A stretch of DNA of 64,000 nucleotides from Cristatella mucedo (taxonomy: Eukaryota; Bryozoa; Phylactolaemata; Cristatellidae), in the NCBI GenBank assembly GCA_009760855.2, contig WPIO01000007.1, positions 12,552,501 through 12,616,500 on the forward strand, read 5' to 3'. Made by a program: the position numbers and the translations under genes. The notes under the pieces were generated by a model that saw nothing but the letters and a program-made list of their open reading frames with translations, ran no database searches and was not told the DNA's origin. How positions within the stretch are numbered: the first letter of the stretch is position 1; each line of letters opens with the position of its first letter. Positions 35,861 to 46,239 of this stretch are shown here, piece by piece.

Positions 35861-36687
35861 CGGCGTGGTTGCTTAGCTACAAGCATCGAGGCATGGCTGC
35901 ACATTTTAATCACCGAACCTTCGTGAGTAGGTACGGCAGCAAGCGGAAAAGGTAAGAAGCGAGTGACTCGCTGTCGTCACCACTTCCTGCAGGGAAGGAA
36001 TGGACCATCTCACTACCCTCTCTCTTTCTCCCTCACACGCACGCACACACAAACACACACTTTCTCTTCCCCTCACTTAATCTCTTTCGCTCTCTCTTTC
36101 AGTCTTCCGTAGCGTAGCGTGCAGACTTTCGAACGCCAATAGGTGCTGCAAGTATATTTCATCGAAAGTAAACACGAGAGCGAGAGCGAGAGCGAGAGAG
36201 ACGAGAGCCTCGCGCTTACAGAGAGTCGGAGAGTGATCGGCTACTCGGTAATGTCGGCTCTCTTCCGCCGGAAAAAAGACAGCTCGCGCGCAAGCGCGGC
36301 AATCTTGCCCGCTCGGCTCGCCGCTGCTGAATTGTCGCTAAAAATATTTGCGGTGCGACTCAAATGCACGCGTGAGCGAGCGCGCGCGCGCACTCGGGCG
36401 GAAGCGAAGCCGCGGAAACATCGGCAGCGGCGGCGTCCGAGCCGTCCTGGCCGGCGCAGCTGCCCGCGCGCGCCGGGCCGTCGCTCCTACCGCCGCTCAT
36501 CCGCCGAGAGGCGACGATCGGTCTTTCGGGCGACGGCTGCCGACCACCATCTGGCGCCGCCGCCGCCGTCGCACAAGGGGGTAGCGTCCGCCAAACGCTT
36601 GGCTCTCGCGGCGGCGGCGGCGGCCGAGTCTCTTCCTCTTCCGGCGTCGGCGCGGCTACCGGCGCGGCGTCCGACGGATGGCGGCCG
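35860..36687 (-). promoter_or_regulatory. Twist 3' flank, CpG-rich, likely 3' UTR
   Basis: The CpG-rich sequence directly after the Twist stop codon probably holds its 3' UTR. The nearest polyadenylation-signal-like hexamer that I see on the minus strand is ATTAAA at 35905-35910, about 780 bp past the stop. No AATAAA is seen closer. Vertebrate Twist1 genes have an intron in the 3' UTR; I cannot tell whether one is present here. Confidence 0.35.
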
Positions 36688-37305
36688 TCAGTGCATCTGT
36701 CCGGCCCAGGCGCCCTCCATGCGCCACACGCTGAAGGCGTAGCTGAGGCGCTCGTGCGCCAGGTAGCTGCAGTTGGCCTGCTTGTTGTCCTCCGCGTCGT
36801 CGTTTCGCAGCACCTGGTAGAGGAAGTCAATGTAGCGCGTGGCCAGCTTGAGCGTCTGTATTTTCGACAGCTTGTCCGACGGCAGCGTGGGGATGATCTG
36901 TCGCAGGTGAGCGAACGCCTCGTTGAGCGACTGAGTCCGCTGGCGCTCGCGCACGTTGGCCATAACGCGCTGCGTGTGGATGTCGTCGTACGTCTGCGCG
37001 CTCCGACGCTTGCCCTTCTGCGTGTACGACGACCCCGAGTCCGAGTCACCGCCGCCGCTCATGCGCCTCGCTCGCTTCCGTCGGCCGATCGGCTCGCCGT
37101 CCGGCCCCGTCAGGCCCGTGTCGTCGTCCGAGTACGAGTTGAGGCTCTCACTGTCGCCGTTGAGACCGCTGCTCGCGCTTGCCACAGGTCGAAGTGGCAT
37201 CAGCAACTCCGTCATAGACTGCTGCTGCTGCTGGTGCTGCTGCAGCGGCGGCGGCGGAAGTCCTCCGTTGATGTTGCGACGGCCGACGTCCGTCAGCGAG
37301 TTCAT
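36688..37305 (-). CDS. twist: Twist-family bHLH transcription factor
   Basis: A 205-residue nuclear DNA-binding protein, complete in one exon. Twist factors bind CANNTG E-boxes as homodimers or with E-proteins and control mesoderm, muscle and migratory cell programmes in animals. The N-terminal part is low-complexity: poly-Pro at 17-20, a Gln-rich stretch at 22-29 and Ser/Asp-rich sequence at 45-62. Two basic clusters, GRRKRARR (74-81) and KGKRR (97-101), are likely nuclear localisation signals. The bHLH covers about 112-166: the basic part [11 protein letters not shown] includes Glu120, the E-box-contacting residue, and helix 2 is followed by YIDFLYQVL. The WR motif at about 180-200 ([16 protein letters not shown]) is diagnostic of Twist rather than Hand, Paraxis or Scleraxis. 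An in-frame TAG three codons upstream of ATG fixes the start if there is no upstream coding exon. It is close to vertebrate TWIST1 length. No neighbouring gene is recognised. Which Twist paralogue this is, and the species, remain open. Confidence 0.97.
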   Translation of the reverse strand: MNSLTDVGRRNINGGLPPPPLQQHQQQQQSMTELLMPLRPVASASSGLNGDSESLNSYSDDDTGLTGPDGEPIGRRKRARRMSGGGDSDSGSSYTQKGKRRSAQTYDDIHTQRVMANVRERQRTQSLNEAFAHLRQIIPTLPSDKLSKIQTLKLATRYIDFLYQVLRNDDAEDNKQANCSYLAHERLSYAFSVWRMEGAWAGQMH

Positions 37306-38451
37306 ATCGCGCTAGTCGCTCTGCAATGCAAGCCCGCCATTCGTCTGCCGCCGGCGACTCTTTCGACTAGCGGGATGCACAGCTTGCTTACGGACGCGCG
37401 GAATTCATAAGGCTAGCAGCCGACGCTGCAGTGCGAGCGGCGGCTTCGCGCGGTCGCTCTCTTTCGATGGTGCAGTGCGAGCGCGCACGCGCACGGATGG
37501 CAGCGGAAAGCGGTCTCGCTTGCGAGAGCTACTCACCCGATCAGCTACCGGGCCGGTTGTCCTCTCCGGCCGCCGATGCGCTGATTACTGGTAGTAGCAC
37601 TCTGCAGGGATGCGCTCGCGCTGGCGTGCCTAGAAACGTGGGCTGACCCTTGTACGGCCAGTAACGAGCTGGCAGCGACGGTATTCCTTCGCGAGTGCGG
37701 TCTCTCTCGGCGTCTATCTTTTTTTCGAAAACCGGGAGGCGCCTAGATAGACGGGCGGTTGGGCCAAGCGCTTCGTTAGCACTGCTGCCGCCGCGGTCCA
37801 CCGGCCAAATGGCGACCGGCTCTCAGACTGCGCAGAACCCAGTTCTCAGCTAGACGCCCTTCGGTCAACGCGCATCGGTTTCGAATTTCACGGGCGACCA
37901 ATCAGAGCGGCCCGCGCTGCCCGCAAATCTATTGGGCGCGGGGCGGGCAGTCGCCGTGCCGCGCCGCGCCGCCCGTCCGTTGCGATAGGGTGCGAGTGCG
38001 GCGGCGCCGTCGGTAAACCGGCGGTCGCCGAGCCAGACTGACAGCTCGCTTTCAGACCGGGTGGGGTTGCAGGCGGCAGCGCGCAGACCGCAACGGGACT
38101 CGATCCGGCGTGCCGCCGCCGCGTTCTCTGGTGTGTCCTCGGCGAGATCGCGCGCGTCCGCGCGACGGTCTTCCCGCGTACCCTAATAGCCTCCGCAAGG
38201 CGTCGTCGGGCTATAGAAGCCTTGGCGCCCACGTAGGCCGACGGACCGCCAACGGACCACTCTGGGCATTCGGCTGTGGGGCCGCACAAGTGCGAAGCCA
38301 GTCGCACAAGTGCACTAAACACCGCCGGGCCAGCTGAACGCGAGCGTCGGGCGCCCCGCAGCAACTCAAAATTACTGAAGCGAGCGCGCTGGTGAAAAGG
38401 ATGCTCAGTCCGACGCCACGCGCAGCTGGTTCACGCGCCTGCGCGCCCGCC

Positions 38452-38458
38452 TATAAAA
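38452..38458 (+). promoter_or_regulatory. TATA-box-like motif, divergent from Twist
   Basis: 'ctataaaaag' in a GC-rich context on the plus strand. If functional it would drive transcription away from Twist from about 38485. The open frame across it (38392-38709) has no recognised domain and would not be downstream of the start in full. Confidence 0.3.
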
Positions 38459-38901
38459 AGCTGGACCCTGGCCACGAGCAAAATCGACCGAAGCGGCACT
38501 CGCTCCGATCGCTCTTTTCTTCGGGAGGGGCGATTGACCTAGTGCCAACGGCAACGCTGGACCGATGCGGTCGGAATTCGACCAGTTTGACGAGCGGTGG
38601 CGACGCAGTGTTGCACGCTTGTTTTCCAACATCTGTTTTCCACCTGCGTTCCACCGCGTCTGCTTTCATCCACTTGTGTGAGCGCGCGATCTCAGCGTCC
38701 GTGCTTTGACGACCGTGGACAGCGCTGGGGGGGGAGGGGGGCGCTGGAGCAGCCGACGACGGTCGCAGTCGAGGAATCGTGGGGGTCAGCGGTGGCGCGC
38801 GCGAGTCAGATTACCCCGAGTCGCGTCGCCGTCAGCGCGTGGCAGAGCGTACGAGGAGGACGCGTCCGCGGCTAGCTAGCACGACAGCGCGGCAAGTTGG
38901 T

Positions 38902-39219
38902 CACGTGATACTAAATGGTCGCTCGCCACGTGAGCCGCCGCCGCTACCGCTGACTGGGCCGCGGCTAGCGCGCGCCCGCCGCGGAGCCGCTGAGCGCGCG
39001 CGATCGGGCGCCGCCGGATGCGATGCGGCGCCCAACGGCGCCCGACCGCGGCGGCGGCTGGCGGTCGTTTTTATAATATCTCTTAATTACTGGTCACCTC
39101 CAGCGGCTCGGAAGTCAGCAGCAAGGTCACATTGGGCATCGGCGATCGCGACGGCCGCGGTGCCGCCGGGGCGTCTAATTTCTGGGGCGGCCGCAGAGAG
39201 CTTTCGGAGAGCTCACGTG
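38902..39219. promoter_or_regulatory. Cluster of three CACGTG E-boxes
   Basis: Sites at 38902-38907 (within 'tcacgtgat'), 38927-38932 and 39214-39219 (within 'tcacgtga'). CACGTG is the preferred site of USF, MYC/MAX and MITF/TFE-type bHLH-ZIP factors. Two sites are 25 bp apart, start to start. Confidence 0.5.
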
Positions 39220-39400
39220 AATTTCTCCGCCTTACAACGCCTTACTTAGCACGGCGAGACCGCCACCGCGCCTACCTCCCAGCTCACGTAGCCTTCGCAG
39301 CGGTCTGTCTGTCTGCCTGTAGTCTGGGGATGGCCGCTTTCGAGCCAGCAGAATTAAGAGGTTAGCGCTGCCGTTAGGGTGAATCGAATCGGTTTCCTCG

Positions 39401-40829
39401 GGCTCCGTCTAGTTCGATAGACCTCCTCCCTTCCTTCTAGGGTCGAGTAGCAAGGCAAGCACAAAGCTGTCACGCTGGTTTCAGAAACCATGGTCGCGAC
39501 CCTGCGTCTACTAGGCAGAGGTGGGAATGAAGGTGATTGGTTACGTGGGCTCCGGCCAGCGGTGGTTTGCCTTCGCGAAGCGGTTTAGGATGCGCACCAA
39601 ACGAGATGCAGGTCGCCGGATGTGATGTCGCTGGATGTTCGTCGAGTACGTAACTGTGCCGCTCGGGCAGCGACTTTGGGAGATGATTACTGTAGCACGG
39701 TCGGGCCTGTCTGCTGCACACTCCGACCCCGAGGGTCAATTGCTGGCAGTAAAACACTCGCTTGGAGGATTGTCTACCCTGAACAACGGCCTCTCTCACT
39801 ATCTGCCAAGTGGATGGTTGTTGAATTACTTACTTAAAAACAGGTTAGTGTACGAACAGACAGTTCGCTCTGTCGCCACGGCGATTCTTAATTGATTGAA
39901 CATCGATTCGCTAAATAAACCTGGTTATAACGCTGCTAGTGATTATAATCTCTCAAAATATTCTAAACCCACGAGCTGGTGCCTGAGTTATGACTGCAGC
40001 AAACTGGACTTGTTTTAACCTCTAGCGTAGTATTGATAAGAAGGTACCTGGTGCCAAGGTTAATCGGCTTCTACTTCACGCCAGTCGCTGGACGCGGCTC
40101 TCTTCTGCTGCGGAATATGGCTGCGAGCGGGCTGCACGAGCGGCTTCTGCTTCGCACGCGCGTCATTTGCCACGGCCCGTGAACTAAGGTCCTGCGCCTT
40201 AAGGTTGGCTTCCGTAGCGATGCCAGTCCTTGCCGACGCATGACGCACAACAGCTAACCCGTTCGAGCGTCGGAGCGCCGCTAGCGACTTGTAGGTACTG
40301 CACCAGTACTGCACCTACAGTGCACCATCGATAGCTGAGCACGGCAGCTATGGCGAGCGCCAGTACCGTGCGGCAGCGAGCCCATGGGTCGTTTATGCAG
40401 AGCATCCTACTCCGAAGCGACACAAGAGACCCACACATCTGTACAGCGCCAGTCGTCGTATGCACGTTAATAGTTCGATGCTCAAAGTAGACTAGTATTA
40501 CTGAATTCTGCTCGTCTGGAGAGTCAAGAAACATTAAGATCCTGGACGTCGAAGCTGTCCGTAAAAATACCTTCCTTCCGAGCCGCTGCTGCTCAGTTCT
40601 CGGTTAGACTTCCGCCCTCGCTCGCTTGCTGAAATGCTCCATCACGACGCTGGCCGATGTTCTGAATGAGTTCTGTTGTCAAACTAGGCACACCTTAGTG
40701 CATCCTTTCCCGGATGACCTACGGTTTAAAGCTGACTTTAAACTATCTATGACATCACAGTGAAAGCTTGAGAGGGCCTAAACAAATCAGGACTAATAAA
40801 TGAGACCGAAAAAACCTTTTTACTAGAGT
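39401..40829. other. No recognisable gene
   Basis: Mixed composition. Small frames on both strands overlap one another and have no recognised domain. Confidence 0.4.
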
Positions 40830-41406
40830 AGTACCACATTACCACATCAGGTCCACAGTCAAGTCTGGCCACTATCAACTCGGCAGCATTTCAAATATTT
40901 GGGCCTGCTTAGATAAGGATACTACATACATCTACTACTACTACTACATCCAAGGTGGTTCATGCTTTTGTAACATACCGTCTTGACTTCTGCAAGTTAC
41001 TGCATGGAATTCTAATGGCTGATGCAATCAGGCCCTTACAGTTAGTGCAAAACTCTGACTAGGCTTGTCTGTCATGAGCGTCGCTGTTGTCACCTAACAA
41101 CACTTCTTGCCAACATGCATTGGGTCCCAACCAAGCAGAGTATTGAATTCAAGGTTTTTCCCTCACTTTCAAACGTTTTGTCACTCATTTATTATTCGGC
41201 TCCAGACTACTAACCAGACCTATTTCCTAATCACGCTACGCATCGTACGAGTGGCTCTTCTGACTCAAATCGCCCAGTTGTGCCTCGAATCAATCTCAAA
41301 CCCTTGGTCAAACGGCATGGCCAAGTTACCTGTATAGCGTATGTAAAGTGCCTAGAAAGAGAATATTAACATGTTAACTGATGTAGTTTTGTTATTATTA
41401 TTATTT
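40830..41406 (+). mobile_element. LINE-A, degenerate, with deletions
   Basis: Blocks in order: 'taccacatcaggtccacagtcaag', 'ataccgtcttgacttctgcaa', 'gttagtgcaaaactctgactaggcttgtctgtcatgagcgtcg', 'gcagagtattgaattcaaggttt', then a jump over most of the 3' UTR to 'gtatgtaaagtgcctagaaagaga' and a TTATTATTATTA tail. The coding frame is lost. Confidence 0.78.
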
Positions 41407-41689
41407 TCATCCAAGCTAGGGGCATTTATAAGTTTCGCAAAACACTGTGAAAAAAACAGATGCGAAATCAGAAAATGCATATATCTACCACCAACCATCT
41501 TAACGGCTTTAAGGTCAGCAAATTATCAAGCAATCTTTCTGGGGATCTATAAGTTCTTTTTCGTTATAGCTCCTTTATCAGCAAGATAGGTAAGATAAGA
41601 GGGTTCATCCCTAATCTAGCATGCCTACTGGACTGCCATTCCTCTCGGTGACTAAGTGACACGTGACACTATCCGTGACATCCCCACCG

Positions 41690-42140
41690 GAGTGCTCTCA
41701 TCCCTCAGCTCCCTACAATTAATTGCTCAATCTCCAGCTAAAGTCTCCCACTTGTGATCTTATGTCGAAGCTAATCTCTTTGTCTAAAAGAACTGCTGAC
41801 CCTCTAAACACCATACCCAATGCTCTCCTTCTAACGTGCATCGGTTTTTGTTACCCTGCACAGCTAGCAAATAAAAATGTCCTTCACCTCAGATCTTGTC
41901 CCTTTCAACAACGGTTTCGTCAGGCCACTCATTAGGATGGCAACACTAGACCAGAAGAACTTGAGTAACTGCCGGTCAGTCTCCCCACTGCAGGTCCTAT
42001 AAAAAGACACCTGAATAAGCAGTAACCGACCAGCTAGATTTTTAAATAAAAATTCAAACCTAGCAAGTAATTTCCAGTCGGTTTGTAGAGCTAGTCACTT
42101 CACAGAGCCAGTGAAGCTACCCCTATATAATGACCGTTGC
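41690..42140 (+). mobile_element. LINE RT N-terminal fragment
   Basis: Read in pieces: DPLNTIPNALLL, then QQRFRQATH, then RPEELE-like and a late segment like KNSNLASNFQSVCRASHFTE. This is the order of the region before and at the start of the RT domain in CR1/L2-type elements. Frameshifts throughout. Confidence 0.72.
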
Positions 42141-42154
42141 GGGAAGGCAGGCGG

Positions 42155-42452
42155 GTATAATAATAATAATAACAATTCACTTGATAAAGCGCCCTCAGAG
42201 AACTCAATCTCTCTCTAGGCGCTTTACATTTGCTGTAAAGTGAAATGCAATTGAATGGTAAGTAAAATCATGCTTAAAAACAAACGAAATGAATAATATG
42301 GTTAGGGGTGACATGCACAGGGTCAGCATGCAAATGTGGTTAGTGGCAGCATGCACAGTGTCAGCACCCATAAGCACATCAAGGACGAATCACAGGGACC
42401 CACTAAATGCTGTCCTAAATAGGCGTGTTTTTAAGTTCTTTTTAAATGTGGA
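42155..42452 (-). mobile_element. LINE-A 3' end copy
   Basis: (AAT)n tail, intact hairpin ('aaagcgccctcagagaactcaatctctctctaggcgcttt'), 3' UTR and the first bases of the ORF end up to 'ttctttttaaatgtgga'. Well preserved, so likely a younger insertion between two older RT fragments. Confidence 0.93.
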
Positions 42453-42544
42453 TATTCATCCAAAAGCTGCTATCCTGTATAAACACGAATAAGAATATTT
42501 TCGAATGGAATATTTTAGAACATAAGAAGTTTTTAGAATCTCGT

Positions 42545-43205
42545 CTTGACACTGCACCCTTCCAAAAGGTGTTTTAAGGTCGCTCATTAAGAGGTCAACA
42601 CTAGCTAAGGAGAATGCTGTCAACATCTTCCACCTGCTCGTCCAACAGCTTCATTTTCTTTTCAAAGACGCTGGAACGAGTAGTGGTTGACAAGATACAG
42701 TCTTTTATAAAAACTTCAAGCCTAGGAAAGTAAGTTCCAACTAGGTTTTAGAGACCATCAGTCCACAGAGAGAGTCAGCTCTCAGAAATGCTGGCTTGCG
42801 TTGAGCCTCGCTCCAGGTTCCCCTGCAGCTCTCGACAGTGCTTGATACAAGTGATCACCGAGTCCTTCATGAAGGCACAATCGTCTCGAGTGGGCATCAT
42901 TAGCGCTGCAAGTTAATAGTTTGGCTGCTATCTGAGAGGGGTATTTCAGTGCATTTGCATCAATATATTAATCATAACTAGAAGATATTTGAATAGCTCC
43001 TCGTTAGAAACAAGTCTAGTTGGGAGAATTGATATTGTAATGGGCAACAGTTATCTGTTGTGCCTTTAAAATATAGAGTACTCCAGGAATCTGTGTCAGC
43101 TCACCTCTATTCCCAATTTATACTCACCATCTTGCCGACGCTATCGACAAGCCAAAACTAGGCATTAACTTTTATTCAGATGACATGGCTGTATGTGTGC
43201 TTGTT
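42545..43205 (+). mobile_element. LINE RT fragment including YADD-region relic
   Basis: Pieces in order: FSKTLERVVVDK; LDTSDHRVLHEG (the LDtIDHevLleRL block); a degraded 'gagtactccaggaatctgtgtcagctcacctcta' for the GVPQGSVLGPLL motif; and LGINFYSDDMAV, where the catalytic Y-x-D-D reads YSDD. It may belong with the 41690-42140 fragment, split by the LINE-A insertion. It ends where a SINE-B begins. Confidence 0.75.
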
Positions 43206-43207
43206 GC

Positions 43208-43395
43208 TGGTCTTAGCCCCCTGGGTCGTAGCTCAGAGGCAAGACTCCCGGTCTTCACGACACGGGCCGTGGGTTCGAGTCCTACAGTTGGTGATCCTTT
43301 ATTACCCTCTGCAAGAGGCAGTGACAGCCGTGAGGGCTCTTATTCCGCTATATATCAATGAGGCTTTTAAATCAGCTAAGAATTTTCTATTCCTC
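43208..43395 (+). mobile_element. SINE-B copy with clear pol III boxes
   Basis: A-box 'tagctcagagg' (43229-43239) and canonical B-box 'ggttcgagtcc' (43272-43282), then the family body 'ctctgcaagaggcagtgacagccgtgagggctct' and the 3' end 'cgctatatatcaatgaggcttttaaatcagcta'. The head resembles a tRNA, but it lacks a proper acceptor stem partner, so I do not call a tRNA gene. Confidence 0.85.
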
Positions 43396-43592
43396 GCTAC
43401 CTTCCAGCTCATCGAAAATCTCGTGCAGAATGTATACATGGCATTCGCATTTGGATGGCTGCACAATATCTACGATATAAACTTAATAGTTATTGGCTAG
43501 CTGGTTCTACTCAGAACTGGAAAGCCCAATCCTCAAACTGAGCTCGTCGACCGTCGCATCTCCTGTGGCATCTGCAGTTAAGATAGGTTTAA

Positions 43593-43742
43593 GATTAGCT
43601 GATTCGACAAACTCGTTTATATAGCGGCAGAAGAGCCTTGACGGCCCCATCCCCATCGCTTGCAGTGGAGAAATAACGGATCGTTCACTGCAGGACTCGA
43701 ACCCGCGAGAGTGAAGCACTCGAACCAATGTTCACTCGAAAT
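43593..43742 (-). mobile_element. SINE-B copy
   Basis: Reverse-orientation copy: 'ttagctgattcgacaaactcg' (3' end), 'tatagcggcagaagagccttgacggc', 'atcgcttgcagtgg', and the B-box complement 'ggactcgaacccg'. The 5' head is weaker. It forms an inverted pair with the copy at 43208. Confidence 0.82.
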
Positions 43743-43784
43743 CACAATGCATCGTGAAGATTGAGCAGCCGATTTCCAGGTCCA

Positions 43785-44440
43785 GGGGTCCAGGTCTCGG
43801 TGTTCTCTTCAAAAGTGACCTTTCACTAGATTACCACATCAGCTGCACGCTGAAGTCCACTAGCTCTCAGTAACTGCGGAAAATACCTCTGAGCCTGAAG
43901 CTTGAACGAGGATGCTGCCGCAAAGTGCGGTCATTACATTAATGAAATTATTCTCGATTTGTGTAACTGACTGCTCGTAGACTTTCCTGCCTTTTTTGTA
44001 AAACACTTGAAGTTGATGAAAATTCTGCATTGAGGCTTGTCTTTATCAACGTCGAAAGTACCATATTACGTAGATTCTCAACGACCGGTACCGAATTCCT
44101 ATATTAAGAGCATTGAATTCTTGTCAGTCACCTTTAGGTTTCTTCATTTTTTAACTCTTACCTACGAATCCAAATAACGTTTTAGTCAGATTAAAAATCA
44201 TTCCATGAGCTATTTGGAATCCAATCATTTAGATATGCCTCTAGCGAGTCTCATAAACTTTAGACTCCTTGCCTTCACTTCTTATGCTCCCAAGGCATGG
44301 AACTTGCACCCGAATGACGTCACAACACCCTCGAACTTGGTAAAATTTAAAAAGAAGCTGAAAACCTATAGGTGGGTCACAGCATTTTCTCAGTCCATGT
44401 GAATTGTTCTTTGTGTGCATGCTTGCTGGCACAGTAGGGG
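43785..44440 (+). mobile_element. LINE-A, degenerate, no 3' tail
   Basis: Coding blocks in order: 'tctcggtgttctcttcaaaagtgacctttcactagattaccacatcagctgca', a damaged middle, LPSYAPKAWNL-type and FKKKLKTYRWVTAFSQSM (in frame 4205-4402 relative to 44 kb, that is 44205-44402). The 3' UTR is recognisable only to about 44440. Confidence 0.8.
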
Positions 44441-44519
44441 ATATCACTATGCAATTGACATGTTACTTTCTCGCTGAAGAACCAATGTATGTGACTTCAT
44501 GTAGATTAGTAATATTTTA

Positions 44520-45482
44520 TTTTTATTAATAATAAATTTGTATAGTGCTCTCAGAGAACGTAACCTCTGTCTAGGCACTTTATATATGCTTTAGAGAAAC
44601 CATTATCGTCTGGATAAAAATTGCATACTCCGATATCAAAAATTATGACTTGGTTAGAGGCGGCATGCAAAGTGTCAGCATGCAAAGATGGTTAGTGGCA
44701 GCATACACAGTGTCGGCACGCATAAGCACATAAAGCTCGAATCACAGGGACCCAAAATGCTGTGATAAATAGAGGCGTTTTTAGATTTTTTAAATGTGGT
44801 CAAGTCAGGTGATGTCGTGATGAAAGTCGAAAGTGAGTTCCAAGCTTTAGGAGCTTACAAACTAAAGACACGGTCTCCAAAGGATTTCAGGTTTGTACGA
44901 GGTTAAGGTAAATTTTTTGGTTCCAATAAACGGGTGGTACGTTGCTTAGCCTAGTGGGGGACTAGATCTGATAGGTAGGCTGATACCAAAAAATGAAGAG
45001 GTCTAAAAGTGACCGACAAAACCTTGCACTTGATGACTGGGAGCCGATTAAGGTCGGTGATAAGTGGTGCGATATGGCAACTGCGACGCTCATGACAGAC
45101 TAACTTAAGAGTTTTGCACAAGCTGTAAGCGCCTCATTGGACAGGCCGTAGGCTAGCAAGCAGTGAGTTACAAAAGTCAAGACGGGATGTCCGAAATGCA
45201 TGGAACAATTTAGATGTAGTATCTCTGTCCAAAAAAGCCCGAAATTTAACAATGTTATGTACCTGAAAGTAGGCCGACGTGACTGTAGAGCTGATGTGGT
45301 TGTCTAATGATAGGTCACAATATGACATGACACCTAGATTTCGTGCAGATTCAACAGGAGATATGCTCGCGGAGCCGATTTTGAGCGTCAACTTTTCCAA
45401 TTTCTGAATCACACTTGGTTTGCCCATAACTAGTAAGTTTGTTTTTATCATCATTTAATTTAAGGAAGTTTGCTGCCATCAC
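44520..45482 (-). mobile_element. LINE-A, about 960 bp
   Basis: Tail, hairpin, 3' UTR, C-terminal ORF end and further upstream coding sequence. The minus-strand frame 45134-45454 reads LGVMSYCDLSLDNHISSTV, FRAFLDRDTTSKLFHAF and TSRLDFCNSLLA, a conserved post-RT part. It ends with 'catcatttaatttaaggaagttt', the DDKT-N-FLKLN block. Frame broken elsewhere. Confidence 0.92.
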
Positions 45483-45850
45483 ATTATGAAACTATGTGTG
45501 ATTATAAAAATTTCCTCGAATGTAGAAAATAATTAGGAACTAGATATGCATTTATCTACGTATCGACTGCACACTAAGTGCTACTGAAATAATAGTTAGA
45601 CAATTGCACTTTGGTTTCCGAACTGGTGAGTTGCACATCATATCTGGTGTTGTACACATGTACCCCTCTGCGGCTGTAGTTTGTTCCAATTTAAGAATAT
45701 GGACTCGTTATATTATGTCGGTGGTGCTTTGTATTGCTACTGAGCTCTGATATCATCGGCATATCTACCCGAGCCTCGAGCCAGAATCCCTCACTTGTAG
45801 ACTGTGCTTCAAGGCGTCAGCTCCACCACCATAATTTGTCAGACGCTGTA
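45483..45850. other. No recognisable gene
   Basis: AT-rich spacer. Nothing recognised. Confidence 0.4.
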
Positions 45851-46055
45851 AAGCGAGATAACGAGAGTTTTCTATAGCTCACACACAACCTGATTGGCTT
45901 TCGGTATGCATACGATATCCATTGGTTATGAGTGTAATGCAAAGTATCACAGTTTGTAACTCCAGAAAGTCTCAGAGACTGAGCAAGTGTTAAGCAGGAG
46001 ACCTTTCTATAGCATGCTCAAAACCCAAGCTGCTTTCGGCAGCTTGCCACTGCTC
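45850..46055 (-). mobile_element. Two LINE-2 3' end relics in tandem
   Basis: 45850-45925 matches the 'gagagttttgtatagcgcactcacagcctaagcggctttcggtacgcat' block of LINE-2. 45930-46050 matches the same block again, preceded by the tail-proximal 'agtaactccacaaagtc' part. Both are diverged. A 70-codon plus-strand frame (45987-46199) across the second is a by-product. Confidence 0.68.
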
Positions 46056-46239
46056 CGTGTGGTTTTCCAGCGAGGTTTGCGGTATCCGGCTCATCTCGAA
46101 TACTTTATTAAATCCCGATTGGCTGCTAAAACTGCTCTCGATGAAAAGTCGTTGAAAGAATTGAAAGCAGCCGTTACGCGTGATGGGCATGAGGCTTAAC
46201 GACTTACGTTAAAGAGTCGCTAAAGGTCGTCTCCTCTAA

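Larger units (their letters stand above)
37306..39400 (-). promoter_or_regulatory. Twist upstream CpG-rich region
   Basis: About 2.1 kb upstream of the Twist start with very dense CpG, typical of an animal developmental gene promoter. Three perfect CACGTG E-boxes lie at 38902-38907, 38927-38932 and 39214-39219. A minus-strand TATAAAA is at 39069-39075, about 1.77 kb upstream of the ATG, so it would need a long leader if used. A plus-strand TATAAAA at 38452-38458 points away from Twist. Transcription start sites are not defined by the sequence. Confidence 0.6.

Noticed and set aside
36360-37049. Minus-strand 229-codon frame overlapping Twist in another frame
   Set aside because: Arg/Thr/Ser-rich out-of-frame shadow of Twist. 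The Twist frame carries the bHLH and WR motifs.
36691-37410. Long plus-strand frame (239 codons) across the Twist gene
   Set aside because: It is the antisense shadow of the Twist coding exon in GC-rich DNA and has no recognisable domain.
43215-43285. tRNA gene at the A-box/B-box pair
   Set aside because: The boxes are good, but the sequence continues into the SINE-B body and I cannot form a proper acceptor stem. It is a tRNA-derived SINE head.
45987-46199. 70-codon plus-strand frame as a small gene
   Set aside because: Its first half lies over a LINE-2 3' end relic in antisense, and there is no domain.
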